Notes: a model not told the origin generated them from the letters alone. Positions 16,975-26,757 are shown, numbered from the stretch's first letter. The stretch: 64,000 nucleotides of DNA from Acidobacteriaceae bacterium (GCA_003132445.1 PKXU01000164.1:1-64000); one strand, 5' to 3'. A program made the numbers and translations.

Positions 16975-18033
16975 ATGCAAGTTACGGAGATGATGAGAGA
17001 GCGATCCGCGATCGTGCACGGTTCGACCATTGGAATGAGTATGGTGCCTCCTACGAAGACCAAGGTCACCTGCACCGTCGGCCCTGCTTCATGGAAACCC
17101 AAGATCATTCGGCGTCTTCAGGAACTCGGCGTGAACCTGTTTCGCATCAACCTCTCTCATACGCCGATTGAGCGCGTCGGTCCCGCCATCGCTTTTCTGC
17201 AGCAACACTCGACTGTGCCGATTTGCCTGGACACTGAAGGGGCGCAGGTGAGGACGGGATCGTTCACAGTCGCACCCACCAATCTAAAGAAAGATAGTCT
17301 CATCCAGCTTCATCGCCATTCCGTTCAGGGCAATGCTAAGAAGTTCAATTTCACGCCTCCGGACACGATTGATTTGTTGGAGGCTGGCGACCTGATCACC
17401 CTCGGCTTCCATGCGGTTGTGGTTGAAGTCATGGAGGTCAACAGTGAGAGGGCCGTTCTGCGCGTTCGCAAGGCGGGCCATGTCGGCAGCAATAAGGCGT
17501 GCAACGTGCATCGCGAGATCGATCTGCCCGCCATCACCGTCAAGGATCGAAAGGCAATTGAGATTGGACGTGAAATGGGTATCGATCATTATGCGCTCTC
17601 CTTTGCCAACCGGCCGCAGGACGTGCAGGAGATGCGGCAGTTGATCGGTCCAGATCCAACCCTGATCTCAAAAATTGAATCGCGCAGCGGTATCGCCAAC
17701 CTGGAAGAAATCGCCCGGCTCTCCAACGCGATACTCATCGATCGCGGCGATCTGTCACGGCAGGTGCCGCTGCAAAAGATCCCGGCATGCCAGAAGGACA
17801 TCATCCGGCGTGTGAAGGCCATCGGGCGCCCGGTCTACGTTGCCACCAACCTGATGGAATCGATGGTGCGCTCCCCAGTCCCGACACTGGCGGAGATCAA
17901 CGACATTTACAACACACTGAAAGACGGTGCCGACAGCCTGGTTCTGGCAGCGGAGACCGCAGTGGGCAAGTTTCCCGTCCAATGCGTCGAGATGGTGGTT
18001 AGCGTTATTGCTGAATTCGAACGCGGTAATTAG
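16975..18033 (+). CDS. Short pyruvate-kinase-like protein (catalytic barrel only)
   Basis: 352 residues, against about 470-590 for normal pyruvate kinases. The barrel motifs are present: KVTCTVGPAS, LFRINLSHT, LISKIESRSGI with the catalytic Lys and Glu, LIDRGDLSRQVPLQKI with the metal-binding Asp, VATNLMESM, and DSLVLAAETAVGKFP. A B-domain insertion is retained (residues about 85-185), but the C-terminal allosteric domain is absent: the chain ends just after the ETAVGKFPVQCVE helix. A Gly after ARGDLG is replaced (RGDLSR). It may have a different substrate or serve the neighbouring sulfotransferase pathway; that is inference. Confidence 0.82.
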   Translation: MQVTEMMRERSAIVHGSTIGMSMVPPTKTKVTCTVGPASWKPKIIRRLQELGVNLFRINLSHTPIERVGPAIAFLQQHSTVPICLDTEGAQVRTGSFTVAPTNLKKDSLIQLHRHSVQGNAKKFNFTPPDTIDLLEAGDLITLGFHAVVVEVMEVNSERAVLRVRKAGHVGSNKACNVHREIDLPAITVKDRKAIEIGREMGIDHYALSFANRPQDVQEMRQLIGPDPTLISKIESRSGIANLEEIARLSNAILIDRGDLSRQVPLQKIPACQKDIIRRVKAIGRPVYVATNLMESMVRSPVPTLAEINDIYNTLKDGADSLVLAAETAVGKFPVQCVEMVVSVIAEFERGN

Positions 18034-18500
18034 AAGAAAGGCCGTCGCCAGACGCGGTAGCAACAAACCTGCACGGCTATCCCACCCTGGTCATCCGATG
18101 TCGGTTCGCGGCAAGGTCTTCCGTCGGCAGCGATAAACGAGCAATGATGGACCACGCCTCGTGCAGTTACGGCTGGCAGTTGCTAAGAATGGCCTTCTTA
18201 AGGACGGCGTCAAAGACCGGCCCAAGGGTCGGCTCCCTCAGTTATCTTCGCCTCCGCGCAGCACGCTGCTAGCATCCGAGCAGAACGACATGTGAGAACC
18301 ACATGGGCTGTTAGGGATGCCGCCGAATAGGAGCAGAATCAGGCGGGGGCGCCTTTTCATCGGGGATGACCTGCGAGAATCCTTCGCTCGACCGGAAACA
18401 GCCCAACATTTTTTCGGCGCGAGCGCCGCCCATCTCCGATTCACGTCTTTAAGAACCGAGTTGAGAACTTAACCCGTTTTCCCACCCTCTACTCTCAAAA
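18034..18500. other. Gene-free intergenic stretch
   Basis: 467 bp between the pyruvate-kinase-like gene and the convergent zinc-ribbon gene. A 68-codon minus-strand frame (18238-18444) shows no domain, no Shine-Dalgarno and a random composition, so it is not called. No RNA gene or repeat is recognised. Confidence 0.5.
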
Positions 18501-19013
18501 TTACGCAACCTTCGCGGCTGTGGCCTCGACCAGATTGTTATATTCCTGCTCCGATTGCGCGGGTAGCAGAACCCATAGCGAATAAACTCCAATCGCCGTC
18601 CCGAATGGGATGTGAAACAGCGAAATGAAGGCTAACACCAGGACGGTAATGCGTCCCCACGACTCTCGATGCAAAATTCCCCAGCCGGCAATGAATCCGC
18701 ATGCCGATTTGGCGAGGATAATAATCGCGAGAGTGCTCACTAGCGGTTGCAGAAAACCAGTTGGCACTTGCGGCGGCGCTCCCATTTCGTGCAAATGCGC
18801 AAGCAGAGTGTTGGCCACAACAAACAGGACCAGTCCTCCCACTGCATTGAACGCGGAAAAAGCCAGCCACAGAATGCCAAGCAGGTGTATGTGCCCTTGC
18901 ACCCGGCCCCGCATCTGGCGCGAGAACGATACTGTGCCGACGATTTGCTTGCCACACTGGCTGCAAAATGCCTGACCTGCTTGCACCGCTGCCCCACATC
19001 CATCGCAAAACAT
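18501..19013 (-). CDS. Zinc-ribbon membrane protein, unknown function
   Basis: 170 residues from ATG 19013, chosen for GGGAGGAATCC just upstream. A zinc ribbon (FCDGCG...FCSQCG) occupies the N-terminus, followed by three hydrophobic segments (around LGILWLAFSAFNAVGGLVLFV, LVSTLAIIILAKSACGFIAG and ITVLVLAFISLFHIPFGTAIG). This architecture is common in soil bacteria and carries no assigned function. It could sense or scaffold at the inner membrane. Confidence 0.8.
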   Translation of the reverse strand: MFCDGCGAAVQAGQAFCSQCGKQIVGTVSFSRQMRGRVQGHIHLLGILWLAFSAFNAVGGLVLFVVANTLLAHLHEMGAPPQVPTGFLQPLVSTLAIIILAKSACGFIAGWGILHRESWGRITVLVLAFISLFHIPFGTAIGVYSLWVLLPAQSEQEYNNLVEATAAKVA

Positions 19014-19185
19014 GGATTCCTCCCTCGCGATTTGCCAACTAGGACTGGGCCGCAAGAATACTTACGACACTTACATGATACGGATAGAGTCCGAAAGAGT
19101 TCAGCGAATCACTCGACCTGAAGCATTCGTCTGCGCTGAACACGGTTTGTCATTCGATCGTTCCCACTACAGATAGAACTGCCAT

Positions 19186-19217
19186 AAACGAAAAGGCCAC
19201 CCGGCAACAGGGCGGCC
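19186..19217 (-). terminator. Putative terminator after the 19446-20711 gene
   Basis: Arms GGCCACCC and GGGCGGCC (one mismatch, 7-base loop, 19195-19217) are followed on the minus strand by TTTTCGTTT. It sits about 230 bp past the stop of the next minus-strand gene and before the zinc-ribbon gene. On the plus strand the tail is only TCTTCTTTC. Confidence 0.5.
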
Positions 19218-19445
19218 TCTTCTTTCAAGGGAGAATAGTTCCAACGGAGCTTTAAAATCCGTCAAAACTTTCTGCGACAAATCTTATGAGTCTAAAAACG
19301 AGGGTGTCAAGGGATTTTTGCGAAATAAATGTCTTTGTTTTCAACGATTTACAGAACCAATTAATATGGCCGTCCCGTGTAGCAAATTGAGACAAATTCA
19401 GGCATGAATCAGCGTAACCCGATCTAACTAAAGCTACTTATCCGG

Positions 19446-20711
19446 TCAGGCCGGCTTCTGCGGCGCCTCCCGGCTGCCTTCACCGCCACCCTGGGATGTT
19501 CCTTTTACTGTCACTTCGGTGAGTCGCAGCGAAATGAATTCCATTTGTTCCGGCCGGTCAAATACTCTGTCGGGATACCAGCGCTTCATCAGAATCCTAA
19601 TTCCGCCGAAGGCGACTCCTGCCACAATCGCGAGTCCGCCGACGATGCCGCATAGGATCACAATATTCAGAATCAGCATGTAGAGGTCGCGCGCCTGGCC
19701 ATTGTCGGTCGGCGTATTCCAGGTGACGTTGGCTTCGTAATTCACCATGTTCAGCAGTGATTTCGCATCGTGATCCGAAACCGGTCCAGTGGCGATTGCC
19801 AGAATCGGCCCGGTGCGCTTGTCGAAGAATGAACCTACATTCTCGATGCTCGAAACGCCAGCCTGCGGCTGTGTCATCCGATGTGCTGCATCGATGCGGC
19901 GCAAATGCTCCGCGGCCAGTTGCGGTGTCGGGTAAGAAATCAACATCAACGTGGCTTGGCCGCTCGACGTATCGTAGCGCGCTAGACTCACTTCCGAACT
20001 CGTATTGAAGTCCACCAGATCGGCGGAAACGGGCGGCGCGAGTGCGGTCAACGCGGCCGGCCCCATTGCATATTTCTGCGTGTTGGCCACATAGCCCCGT
20101 CGCGGCATGAATTCGATAAACGTGGGCAGGTTGGCGGAATTTCCGTTGGGGCGCGGCAAAGCTCCCGCTAACTCACGCAACTCCGCGCCGGCCATGGCAG
20201 ATTCTTTGCTGAACTGTGCATCTACCAGCACATTTCCGCGGTAGAAGAATACGCGCTGCCCTAAAGACGCGCCCTGATCGCCGATCTGTTCTTTCGTCAT
20301 TTCGGGCTGCAGATAAAATGTGTAGGCGCCGAATGCCCCAGACGCATCCGCGAAGCGCGCCGCCCGGACTTTCAACGTGCGACCGTCGTCGCGCGTGTAG
20401 CTGGCAGAGGCCAGGTCGGTAAATTGATACTCTTTGAGAATTGCGGCGTTCGTAGGATCTGCAGCGGCAGGATCAGTTCCGGTGTGGGCCGACCCCTGCA
20501 TCTCCCATCCACCAAACTGTTGCGGAAGCAGCGACGGTTCCTGGGTCGAAGGGCTGCTGCGGCTCGAAACGTGGGACGGGTCGGAGCGACGACTGGAAAA
20601 GTCATGGCCTGACGAGTCACGACTTGTCGCCTGCAGCGTATTCCCCGCAGACGCAATACCCAGCAGACACGGAAGCACAAACAAAATACCGACAAACCGG
20701 GAAAAACTCAT
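19446..20711 (-). CDS. Exported/membrane-anchored protein, unknown function
   Basis: 421 residues. An N-terminal signal (MSFSRFVGILFVLPCLLGIASA) is followed by a Ser-rich linker, a large extracytoplasmic domain (FGGWEMQGSAHTGTDPAAADPTNAAILKEYQF, SYTRDDGRTLKVRAARFAD, LMLISYPTPQLAAEHLRRID) and one membrane segment near residues 350-372 (YMLILNIVILCGIVGGLAIVAGVAFGG). The tail after it is cytoplasmic. It resembles acidobacterial DUF6599-type proteins as I recall them; function unknown. The wider region up to 20760 has no partner gene. Confidence 0.75.
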   Translation of the reverse strand: MSFSRFVGILFVLPCLLGIASAGNTLQATSRDSSGHDFSSRRSDPSHVSSRSSPSTQEPSLLPQQFGGWEMQGSAHTGTDPAAADPTNAAILKEYQFTDLASASYTRDDGRTLKVRAARFADASGAFGAYTFYLQPEMTKEQIGDQGASLGQRVFFYRGNVLVDAQFSKESAMAGAELRELAGALPRPNGNSANLPTFIEFMPRRGYVANTQKYAMGPAALTALAPPVSADLVDFNTSSEVSLARYDTSSGQATLMLISYPTPQLAAEHLRRIDAAHRMTQPQAGVSSIENVGSFFDKRTGPILAIATGPVSDHDAKSLLNMVNYEANVTWNTPTDNGQARDLYMLILNIVILCGIVGGLAIVAGVAFGGIRILMKRWYPDRVFDRPEQMEFISLRLTEVTVKGTSQGGGEGSREAPQKPA

Positions 20712-20832
20712 CGATGGCCCCGCAGTAAAAAATCCTCACCCAATTAGACCACACAGCTGGCGGAAAGGTTTCACAATGCTCCAGCCGGTGTCCCAGCACC
20801 ACAATGCTGTCAAACCCCGTGGCCTGGTCGGG

Positions 20833-20876
20833 GTCATCCTGACCGTAGCCGTTCTTCAGGCGAAGGGAAGGATCTC
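20833..20876 (+). repeat. 44-bp dispersed intergenic repeat, copy 2
   Basis: Begins GTCATCCTGACCGTAGCC and ends GAAGGATCTC, differing from the copy at 1569-1612 (opposite orientation) at two positions. It lies in the 377-bp gap between divergent genes (20712-21088), which otherwise shows nothing recognisable. Confidence 0.8.
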
Positions 20877-21088
20877 GCGCTGCAGAATCGTCGGGGCGTT
20901 CCTAAGCCCCTCAGCGAAAACCCTCCGAGCTGCAGCATCCCCTCATAAAAAACTTCAAGATCCTCGCAAGCGATAGATTTGGCGCTAATTTCCCGTCAAA
21001 GACGCATGTTACCTTCGTGCCGCCCGGCTACCCGTCGGGGCCATTCCCACCGTGCCAGTCCTGCGGCAAACTAGCTTTGGGTGACAGC

Positions 21089-21466
21089 ATGGAGTCCAGC
21101 AGTATGGCTGTAGAGCAGCGGCGCGGCAACCGCACCAAGGCCGTTCTACCGGTACGGGTGAAGGGCAAAGACAGCGCCGGCAAAGCGTTTGAGGAATTGG
21201 TGCATACCCTGGACGTCACCCCAGACGGAGCTCGGTTGGGTTCAGTGCATCGTCAACTGAATGCTTTGGACGAAGTGACGGTTTTCTACCGTCAGCGAAA
21301 AATTCAGTTTCGAGTCGTCTGGACTAAGAAACTGGAAGGCACATCCGAGTTTCAGGTCGGGCTACAGGCGATAACGCAGGATAGCGAAGCGTGGGGCATG
21401 AATTTTGCCGACTACCGGCGCCAGCATGTCTCGCAATCCCCCGCGGCTGCGGCCGTGCATGCTTAA
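21089..21466 (+). CDS. PilZ-domain protein
   Basis: 125 residues from ATG 21089; a frame extending up to 21017 is less protein-like. PilZ signature residues are visible: EQRRGNRTKA (RxxxR) and LDVTPDGARL (DxTxxG in place of D/NxSxxG). PilZ proteins bind cyclic di-GMP and adjust motility, pili or exopolysaccharide. The stop is 18 bases before the Flp pilin ATG on the same strand, so co-transcription is likely. Confidence 0.85.
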   Translation: MESSSMAVEQRRGNRTKAVLPVRVKGKDSAGKAFEELVHTLDVTPDGARLGSVHRQLNALDEVTVFYRQRKIQFRVVWTKKLEGTSEFQVGLQAITQDSEAWGMNFADYRRQHVSQSPAAAAVHA

Positions 21467-21484
21467 AAAAAACAGGACAAACTT

Positions 21485-21649
21485 ATGGGATACTCATTGC
21501 GCAATCTCTGGTCGGATCAAGAAGGTCAGGACATCGCCGAATATTCGGTAATGCTGGCGGTGATCCTCGTAATTGCCGTGGGAACGATCCGCCTGATCGG
21601 CTCGAACGCGTCGAATGTCTTTTCGCAGGTCGGAAGCTCGATTCAGTAA
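21485..21649 (+). CDS. Flp-type pilin (prepilin), 54 residues
   Basis: A short gene reading MGYSLRNLWSDQEG then QDIAEYSVMLAVILVIAVG. The class IVb Flp signature is present: prepilin cleavage after Gly14 with Glu at +5 and Tyr at +6 (G|QDIAEY), then a hydrophobic helix of about 18 residues and a short tail NVFSQVGSSIQ. AGGAC lies upstream. Flp pilins are processed by a TadV/CpaA peptidase and polymerised by the Tad machine; no tad genes are in this window, so assembly must be encoded elsewhere. It follows a PilZ gene. Confidence 0.88.
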   Translation: MGYSLRNLWSDQEGQDIAEYSVMLAVILVIAVGTIRLIGSNASNVFSQVGSSIQ

Positions 21650-21789
21650 GGTCCTTCCCGGCATTTTGGGGCCAGACTGTCCACATCGGGCAGCCGGCGT
21701 TAAACGCGTCCATATTCACTCCTTCACGCGCTGTCCCAGTCCTCCGAACGTCGCCAGGCACATTTGCAACCGCACGTCCACCGGACTCC

Positions 21790-24195
21790 TCAGTTTGCAG
21801 GCGCTGAAACCTTTTCGCCTACACTGACCTCGAAACGCGAGAATCGCCCATAGGTCTCGACCATGCGTGCGTAGAGATGGAAGCCTTCATTCATATTGAT
21901 TTTTACGCGTGGAACGAAGGTTTCGACGTCAATTTTCCTGGGCACAAGAATGCCGAACGCGCTTTCGTCGTAGTTCAGCACAATGTGAGCGACGCGGGGC
22001 GACCCTTTTCCTGGGAGACCGGCATACACGTTGCGTTCTTCGCGGACGACTTGTCCCGTTTCAGCATCCAGGGTCAACTCGCCAGCGTGCAATAAAGGGG
22101 AATCCGCGAACTGCAACGGTAAGTGAAAATGATACGCAATCAAGTCGCAACGGTGAACTTGCTCGTAAGCAAAAACCCGCACCGATCTCGGGCTCGCCAG
22201 TTCGGGATGCAACTCCCGAAAGATAAAATCGCCGGCGCAGACCGATCGCAGGGGCAATCCTTCAAAAAGCGTCAGCCCGGTTTCCGCCATTCCGATGTCG
22301 TAGCGTTCGCTGTCCAGCCTAAGGCGTTTGGCCTCCGCCTCCGCGGAATGCGCTTCTGCTACCTCACGCCAGAGTTTGGTTGCGCGAGCCGCATGCCCCT
22401 TCACTTCGTGCCCGTCGGTTGAGATCACCTCCCGATATTCCATGACTTTTTTCGGATCGTTGTGCAGCCGATAAATAACGAACGCGGATTGCATGGAGCG
22501 CTGCTCGCTGGGAAACCCGCTCTCATCGAAGGTTTGCATCACGCGCGTTTCATCGGCGGTCAGATCAGCGAAGGCTTCAATGTAGTGTTGCACCGCAAGC
22601 GAGGCACGAATCAGAAAGGCGCGTTCCGAGGCAACATCGGCTGCGTCGACGGATGACGGGGTTGCTCCAACTGAAGGAGCGGGGGCACTTGATGGCGCCG
22701 TCGCCGGCTGCGACCTGCCCGGAGCAGCCGCTGAAGCAACAATCTCTGGCTGGCTCGAAGGCTGCGCAGGGGCCGCTTTAGTTGCTTCTTTCGGCTCCAT
22801 GGACGGGGTTGTTACCGGAGCTTTCGACGCTGGAGGCACCGGATTTCTGGCGTCGACAGATGTGGCTGGCGCCGCCCTGGCCCTTAAAGTTTTGTCTTCC
22901 TTCTCGCGGATCGGCGCAAAATAGCCCTTGCGAGCGTACACGCTTACCTTCCCAGCCGTCTTTACTTCAACCTTTAGGTTGTGGAACTTTCCATCATGTT
23001 TCAGCGGATGAGGTGAAAACGCCAGCACATAGGAGACCTCGGGGTTCAACAACTCATTCAGGCCGTGCAGGAAATCATTGTTATTCTTAAGAAACTTGCC
23101 GCCCGTGCTGTCGGCGAAATCGTTCATCGCTTCGTTTTCAGCTTCCATGCGCGCGAAAGATTGTTGAGCCTCATACTTTGAGTTTTGAGGTCTGACGCTG
23201 AACGTGCCGTCCAGCCTTTGCTCGCTTAGATTCCCGCCCGGAGCTTCGGTGTACAGACCTTTAGCGCTGAGCGCATCGATCACTACGCCGCGGCGCAAGG
23301 CGTTGTCGATTACACGGTTCATATCGCTCTCGAGGTCGCTCGAAAGAAATCCGGAAGAACTCAGCATCAATATCCGGCGACCCGGCATGGTTCCCAGTAC
23401 GCGAACAGAGAGATCCAACGCTGCCAGTACCTGCTGCGCTGGATATTTCTGAAATTGCCATGCCTGTTCGGCATCCCCTTCAGCCATACCTCTTAGAGTG
23501 TCCATTGAGGGGCAACCTTGACTGGCGGGAGGTGGGCAAATGCAATTCCTTAAGCGCAGAGCTACCGCCGTCAGCGCCTCCGGATCATGCTGGTTCACGA
23601 TCAGGTAGCTTTCGTAATTCGTGATCCGCGGGCATTGCGTCACTGCGGAGTCGTCCTTCGCAGCATGTACACGCAGCCCCTGAATCGTTGCCACCAGTTC
23701 TGGCTTGTTGTTGGTGAACGTTACTTCGCCATTCTCCGAGGCCTTGAAGATTGCGATTCGATCCTCGATGAACTTGCTATCCTGCACGAACTGTTCGGCC
23801 GCCTTTTGGACGCGCACGAAGTCGCCCGGTTCGCTGTGAAGGTCGTCGAAAAACAACGCGATAAATCGACGTTGCGTCGCTGCCGGGGACGCGGAGAGCT
23901 GGGTTTCAATTGGCTGCGGACTTATCTCGGGCTGCGTCGCGCCCTGAACCGCAAAGCTGCTAATGGTCTGGAGCTTGCCGTTATCGCGAATTCGGAAGTC
24001 GCTCTGGTTGAGACTACTGATCGGCTGGCCCTTGCCGTCACGGACGATTACTACGACTTCCACTTCATTGTGCTCGGAGCGAAAGATTTGCGGCTGCGAC
24101 TCATCCTGCCGTCCGCCTGAAGCGGCCACGGCTGCGCAGCAGACGCATGCAGCCACCTGCAGGCATCGCCAAATTGGTCTTGAGCCCGCGCCCAT
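21790..24195 (-). CDS. VWFA-related Acidobacterial-type exported protein
   Basis: 801 residues. A Cys/Ala-rich signal-like N-terminus is followed by the VEVVVIVRDGKGQPISSLNQSDFRIRDNG segment and a von Willebrand A-like domain (FIALFFDDLHSEPGDFVRVQ, DRIAIFKASENGEVTF, ILMLSSSGFLSSD, YVLAFSPHP) typical of the VWFA-related group known from Acidobacteria. Residues about 430-530 are a Pro/Ala-rich linker. The C-terminal 270 residues form a separate domain (VCAGDFIFRELHPELASP, VAHIVLNYDESAFGILVPRKIDVETF) not recognised. Role unknown, probably in the periplasm or on the surface. Confidence 0.85.
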   Translation of the reverse strand: MGAGSRPIWRCLQVAACVCCAAVAASGGRQDESQPQIFRSEHNEVEVVVIVRDGKGQPISSLNQSDFRIRDNGKLQTISSFAVQGATQPEISPQPIETQLSASPAATQRRFIALFFDDLHSEPGDFVRVQKAAEQFVQDSKFIEDRIAIFKASENGEVTFTNNKPELVATIQGLRVHAAKDDSAVTQCPRITNYESYLIVNQHDPEALTAVALRLRNCICPPPASQGCPSMDTLRGMAEGDAEQAWQFQKYPAQQVLAALDLSVRVLGTMPGRRILMLSSSGFLSSDLESDMNRVIDNALRRGVVIDALSAKGLYTEAPGGNLSEQRLDGTFSVRPQNSKYEAQQSFARMEAENEAMNDFADSTGGKFLKNNNDFLHGLNELLNPEVSYVLAFSPHPLKHDGKFHNLKVEVKTAGKVSVYARKGYFAPIREKEDKTLRARAAPATSVDARNPVPPASKAPVTTPSMEPKEATKAAPAQPSSQPEIVASAAAPGRSQPATAPSSAPAPSVGATPSSVDAADVASERAFLIRASLAVQHYIEAFADLTADETRVMQTFDESGFPSEQRSMQSAFVIYRLHNDPKKVMEYREVISTDGHEVKGHAARATKLWREVAEAHSAEAEAKRLRLDSERYDIGMAETGLTLFEGLPLRSVCAGDFIFRELHPELASPRSVRVFAYEQVHRCDLIAYHFHLPLQFADSPLLHAGELTLDAETGQVVREERNVYAGLPGKGSPRVAHIVLNYDESAFGILVPRKIDVETFVPRVKINMNEGFHLYARMVETYGRFSRFEVSVGEKVSAPAN

Positions 24196-24270
24196 AGCTA
24201 CTGCCGGAAGCTAGTCTACGCTTCGCGACCTATGTCGACCTGGATTTTGGAATGAATAGCGATCGCGGGC

Positions 24271-26649
24271 TTATTGGCCGGCGGCTTTGTCCAGCTTGCT
24301 GGCGACTTTCACTCCGCTCAATCCATCCACATACTTGGCAACACCCCGATAGAGGGACTCGGCGATGCGCTGGCGGTATTCGCTGGTCTCCAGGCGATGC
24401 TCGTCGGTTGGATTACTGACGAAGGAAATCTCCGCCAAAATGGACGGCATATTCGCGCCAATCAGCACGATGAATGGCGCTTTCTTCACGCCTCGATCGC
24501 GAATGGCAGGGCTCTTGGCGGCCAGCCCGTTGTGCAGCGACTCCTGCACGTCGCCGGCGAACTCGCGCGATTCTTCAATCTTCTCTTTCATCGCGATTTT
24601 CTTCACCAGATCCTGCAGTTCGTAGATGGACTTTTCCGACACCGCGTTTTCCCGAGCCGCCACTTCCAACGCTTCCGGGGAAGACGTGAAGTTCAGGTAA
24701 TACGTCTCCACTCCGCGAGCCTCGGAGTCATGACTGGAGTTGGCATGAATCGAAATAAACAGGTCAGCGCGCTGCTGGTTGGCGATGGCGGTACGCGTTT
24801 CCAGAGGAATAAACGTATCGTTCTTGCGCGTGTAAACCACTTCGGCGCCTAACCGCGTCTGCAGCAATTTGCCCAGGCGGCGCCCGACCTCCAGCACCAG
24901 ATCCTTTTCCTGCAGCCCGTCCGGACCGATGGTCCCGGTATCGTGGCCGCCATGCCCGGGATCGATCACGATCTTGCCAATCTTCAGACCCAGCGCGCGG
25001 ATCAGCGAGCGCTCGCCACTGGCCGTCGGCTTGGCTTCGCGCATATCGAAATCGTCACTTCTTGATCCGGTCGAAGCCAGCCGAGACGAAGATTGAGGAG
25101 AAGAAGATTGAGACGCAGAAGATCGAGACGAAGAAGATCGGGGCGTAGAGGAAGACAAGGCTTTCGCGCGCGCATGAGCCGGGAGCGGAGGCGTGTCATC
25201 GTCCTCGTCTGCTTCGACGACTACCTTGGTAACGGCCGGAACCGTCTTCGAATTGGAAGCAGTATGCGTTGACGAAGCGGATGCATGCAGCGTGGAGCCG
25301 GCGGCGACCTTCGGGGCGATTTTCGTATCATCGCCTACATCTTCACTCGTAACCGGGGCCTTCCCGGCCTCGGCGCGTAACTCCTCTTTTACGTCAGCTT
25401 CCGCTCTCACCTTTGCTTCCGCCGCAGCCAACGCTTCCTCCGGAGTTAATTCAGCCGCAGAGACATCACCGTGGTCGGCGCCCGTCGCCGGAGGTGCTTC
25501 CACGTCCGCCATGGCTGCGCTGTCCTCCAGCAGCTTGGCGTGCATATTCTTCCGGTTATTCTTACCGTGAATATCAATAATCAGGCGATAAGGATCCGGC
25601 AGCAGAAACGCTTCATAGTCTGAAAGATTGTCGACCTCAAGCACAACTCGCGTGCGCCCCGGTTGAAACTGCGCTACGCGGATCTTCTTCAGGAATCCAT
25701 CATCCACGTCAAAGCTTTTCCCTATCAGCGTGGAAGCTAACCGGGTGCCGCGCAAATCGAAAAAGATTCGGTCAGGGTGGGAAATGCGCTGCGAGCCAAA
25801 CTTAATCTCGCTCTCTAAATCAATCGCCACGCGCGTGTAATCCGGTGTTGACCAGTGCCGAATACCGGTCACGCGCGCCGTGTGTTGGGCGTGGGATTCG
25901 GAAGATTCCTGCGCCGCTGCGCGGGTCTTCGAGACCGTTACTGGATCAGTCCTGGAATCGTCTTTGGAATCAATATCGGGATTAGCGTCCTTGCCGGCAG
26001 AATTTTCGGCACTTCTGCTCTTGTCGGCGATCTTCTTGTCGACGATCTCCTGGCCCTTCTTCTTCGGCTTTTGTGCTGCCGCCCTTTTCTCGCGATTCGC
26101 TTCCCGGTCCAGCTCGGCTACCTCTCGTTGCGCGTCTTCTGCCAGCCGGTTTTGCGGATAGCGATGCAAAAACTCCGCAAAAGTCTCGCTCGCCCGCTGG
26201 CTGTCGTTGAGATCGTCTTTATAAATCTCGCCTATCGTGAACAAGGCATCGCAGCGGTATTTGCTGCCCGGATACTCTTTCCGCAGGAATTTGTATTGGG
26301 CAATGGCCTCATTCAGAATCTTGTCATCCTCGAAGCGCCGCCCCATCTCGACCAGTGTCTCGGCGACGGCTACCACGCTGGGGTCGGCCTTGGTCGACGT
26401 GGGCGCTCCGTAATAAATATTCCGGTAAGCGTTGAGGACCCGCTGATAATCGTGCCGCGTTCGCTCGGCCGGAGGACGTCCGTTGAGCGCTTCCCGCATC
26501 CGCTCCGCGCCGGCAAAGCGTTCGCGAGCCCAGGATTCCCCGTAACGATGATGAGGGCGGGCGTGGGCATGCACCAGCATGCCAGAGAGAGCCACCGACG
26601 CGAGCAGCGCTCCCCAGCGCAGACCGCGCTGGCTCAATGTGATTTTCAA
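24271..26649 (-). CDS. N-acetylmuramoyl-L-alanine amidase with TPR and AMIN domains
   Basis: 792 residues. After a signal (GALLASVALSGMLVHAHA) come TPR-like helices (residues about 85-190), a charged linker, an AMIN domain (RHWSTPDYTRVAIDLE through YRLIIDIHGK), a long low-complexity linker with a Ser-rich run, and the Amidase_3 domain. The zinc ligands appear in IVIDPGHGGHDTG, the Glu in LQEKDLVLEV, and SIHANSS; the catalytic Glu is in ILAEISFVSNPTDE. It should split the septal peptidoglycan stem peptide from MurNAc, as AmiC does. The linker DNA contains short imperfect GAAGATYGAGACG repeats (about 25080-25150). Confidence 0.92.
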   Translation of the reverse strand: MKITLSQRGLRWGALLASVALSGMLVHAHARPHHRYGESWARERFAGAERMREALNGRPPAERTRHDYQRVLNAYRNIYYGAPTSTKADPSVVAVAETLVEMGRRFEDDKILNEAIAQYKFLRKEYPGSKYRCDALFTIGEIYKDDLNDSQRASETFAEFLHRYPQNRLAEDAQREVAELDREANREKRAAAQKPKKKGQEIVDKKIADKSRSAENSAGKDANPDIDSKDDSRTDPVTVSKTRAAAQESSESHAQHTARVTGIRHWSTPDYTRVAIDLESEIKFGSQRISHPDRIFFDLRGTRLASTLIGKSFDVDDGFLKKIRVAQFQPGRTRVVLEVDNLSDYEAFLLPDPYRLIIDIHGKNNRKNMHAKLLEDSAAMADVEAPPATGADHGDVSAAELTPEEALAAAEAKVRAEADVKEELRAEAGKAPVTSEDVGDDTKIAPKVAAGSTLHASASSTHTASNSKTVPAVTKVVVEADEDDDTPPLPAHARAKALSSSTPRSSSSRSSASQSSSPQSSSRLASTGSRSDDFDMREAKPTASGERSLIRALGLKIGKIVIDPGHGGHDTGTIGPDGLQEKDLVLEVGRRLGKLLQTRLGAEVVYTRKNDTFIPLETRTAIANQQRADLFISIHANSSHDSEARGVETYYLNFTSSPEALEVAARENAVSEKSIYELQDLVKKIAMKEKIEESREFAGDVQESLHNGLAAKSPAIRDRGVKKAPFIVLIGANMPSILAEISFVSNPTDEHRLETSEYRQRIAESLYRGVAKYVDGLSGVKVASKLDKAAGQ

Positions 26650-26757
26650 AGTCGTCGGTCCGTTACTGTCTCGATCCGCCGTTGCCGTTAAACTGCCTTG
26701 GTACCTGAGAGTATTAAGAGAATTCGAATACAGACTGCTTAAACAGATGCCGTAATC

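Noticed and set aside
18238-18444. 68-codon minus-strand frame in the 18 kb gap
   Set aside because: Random composition and no start signals.
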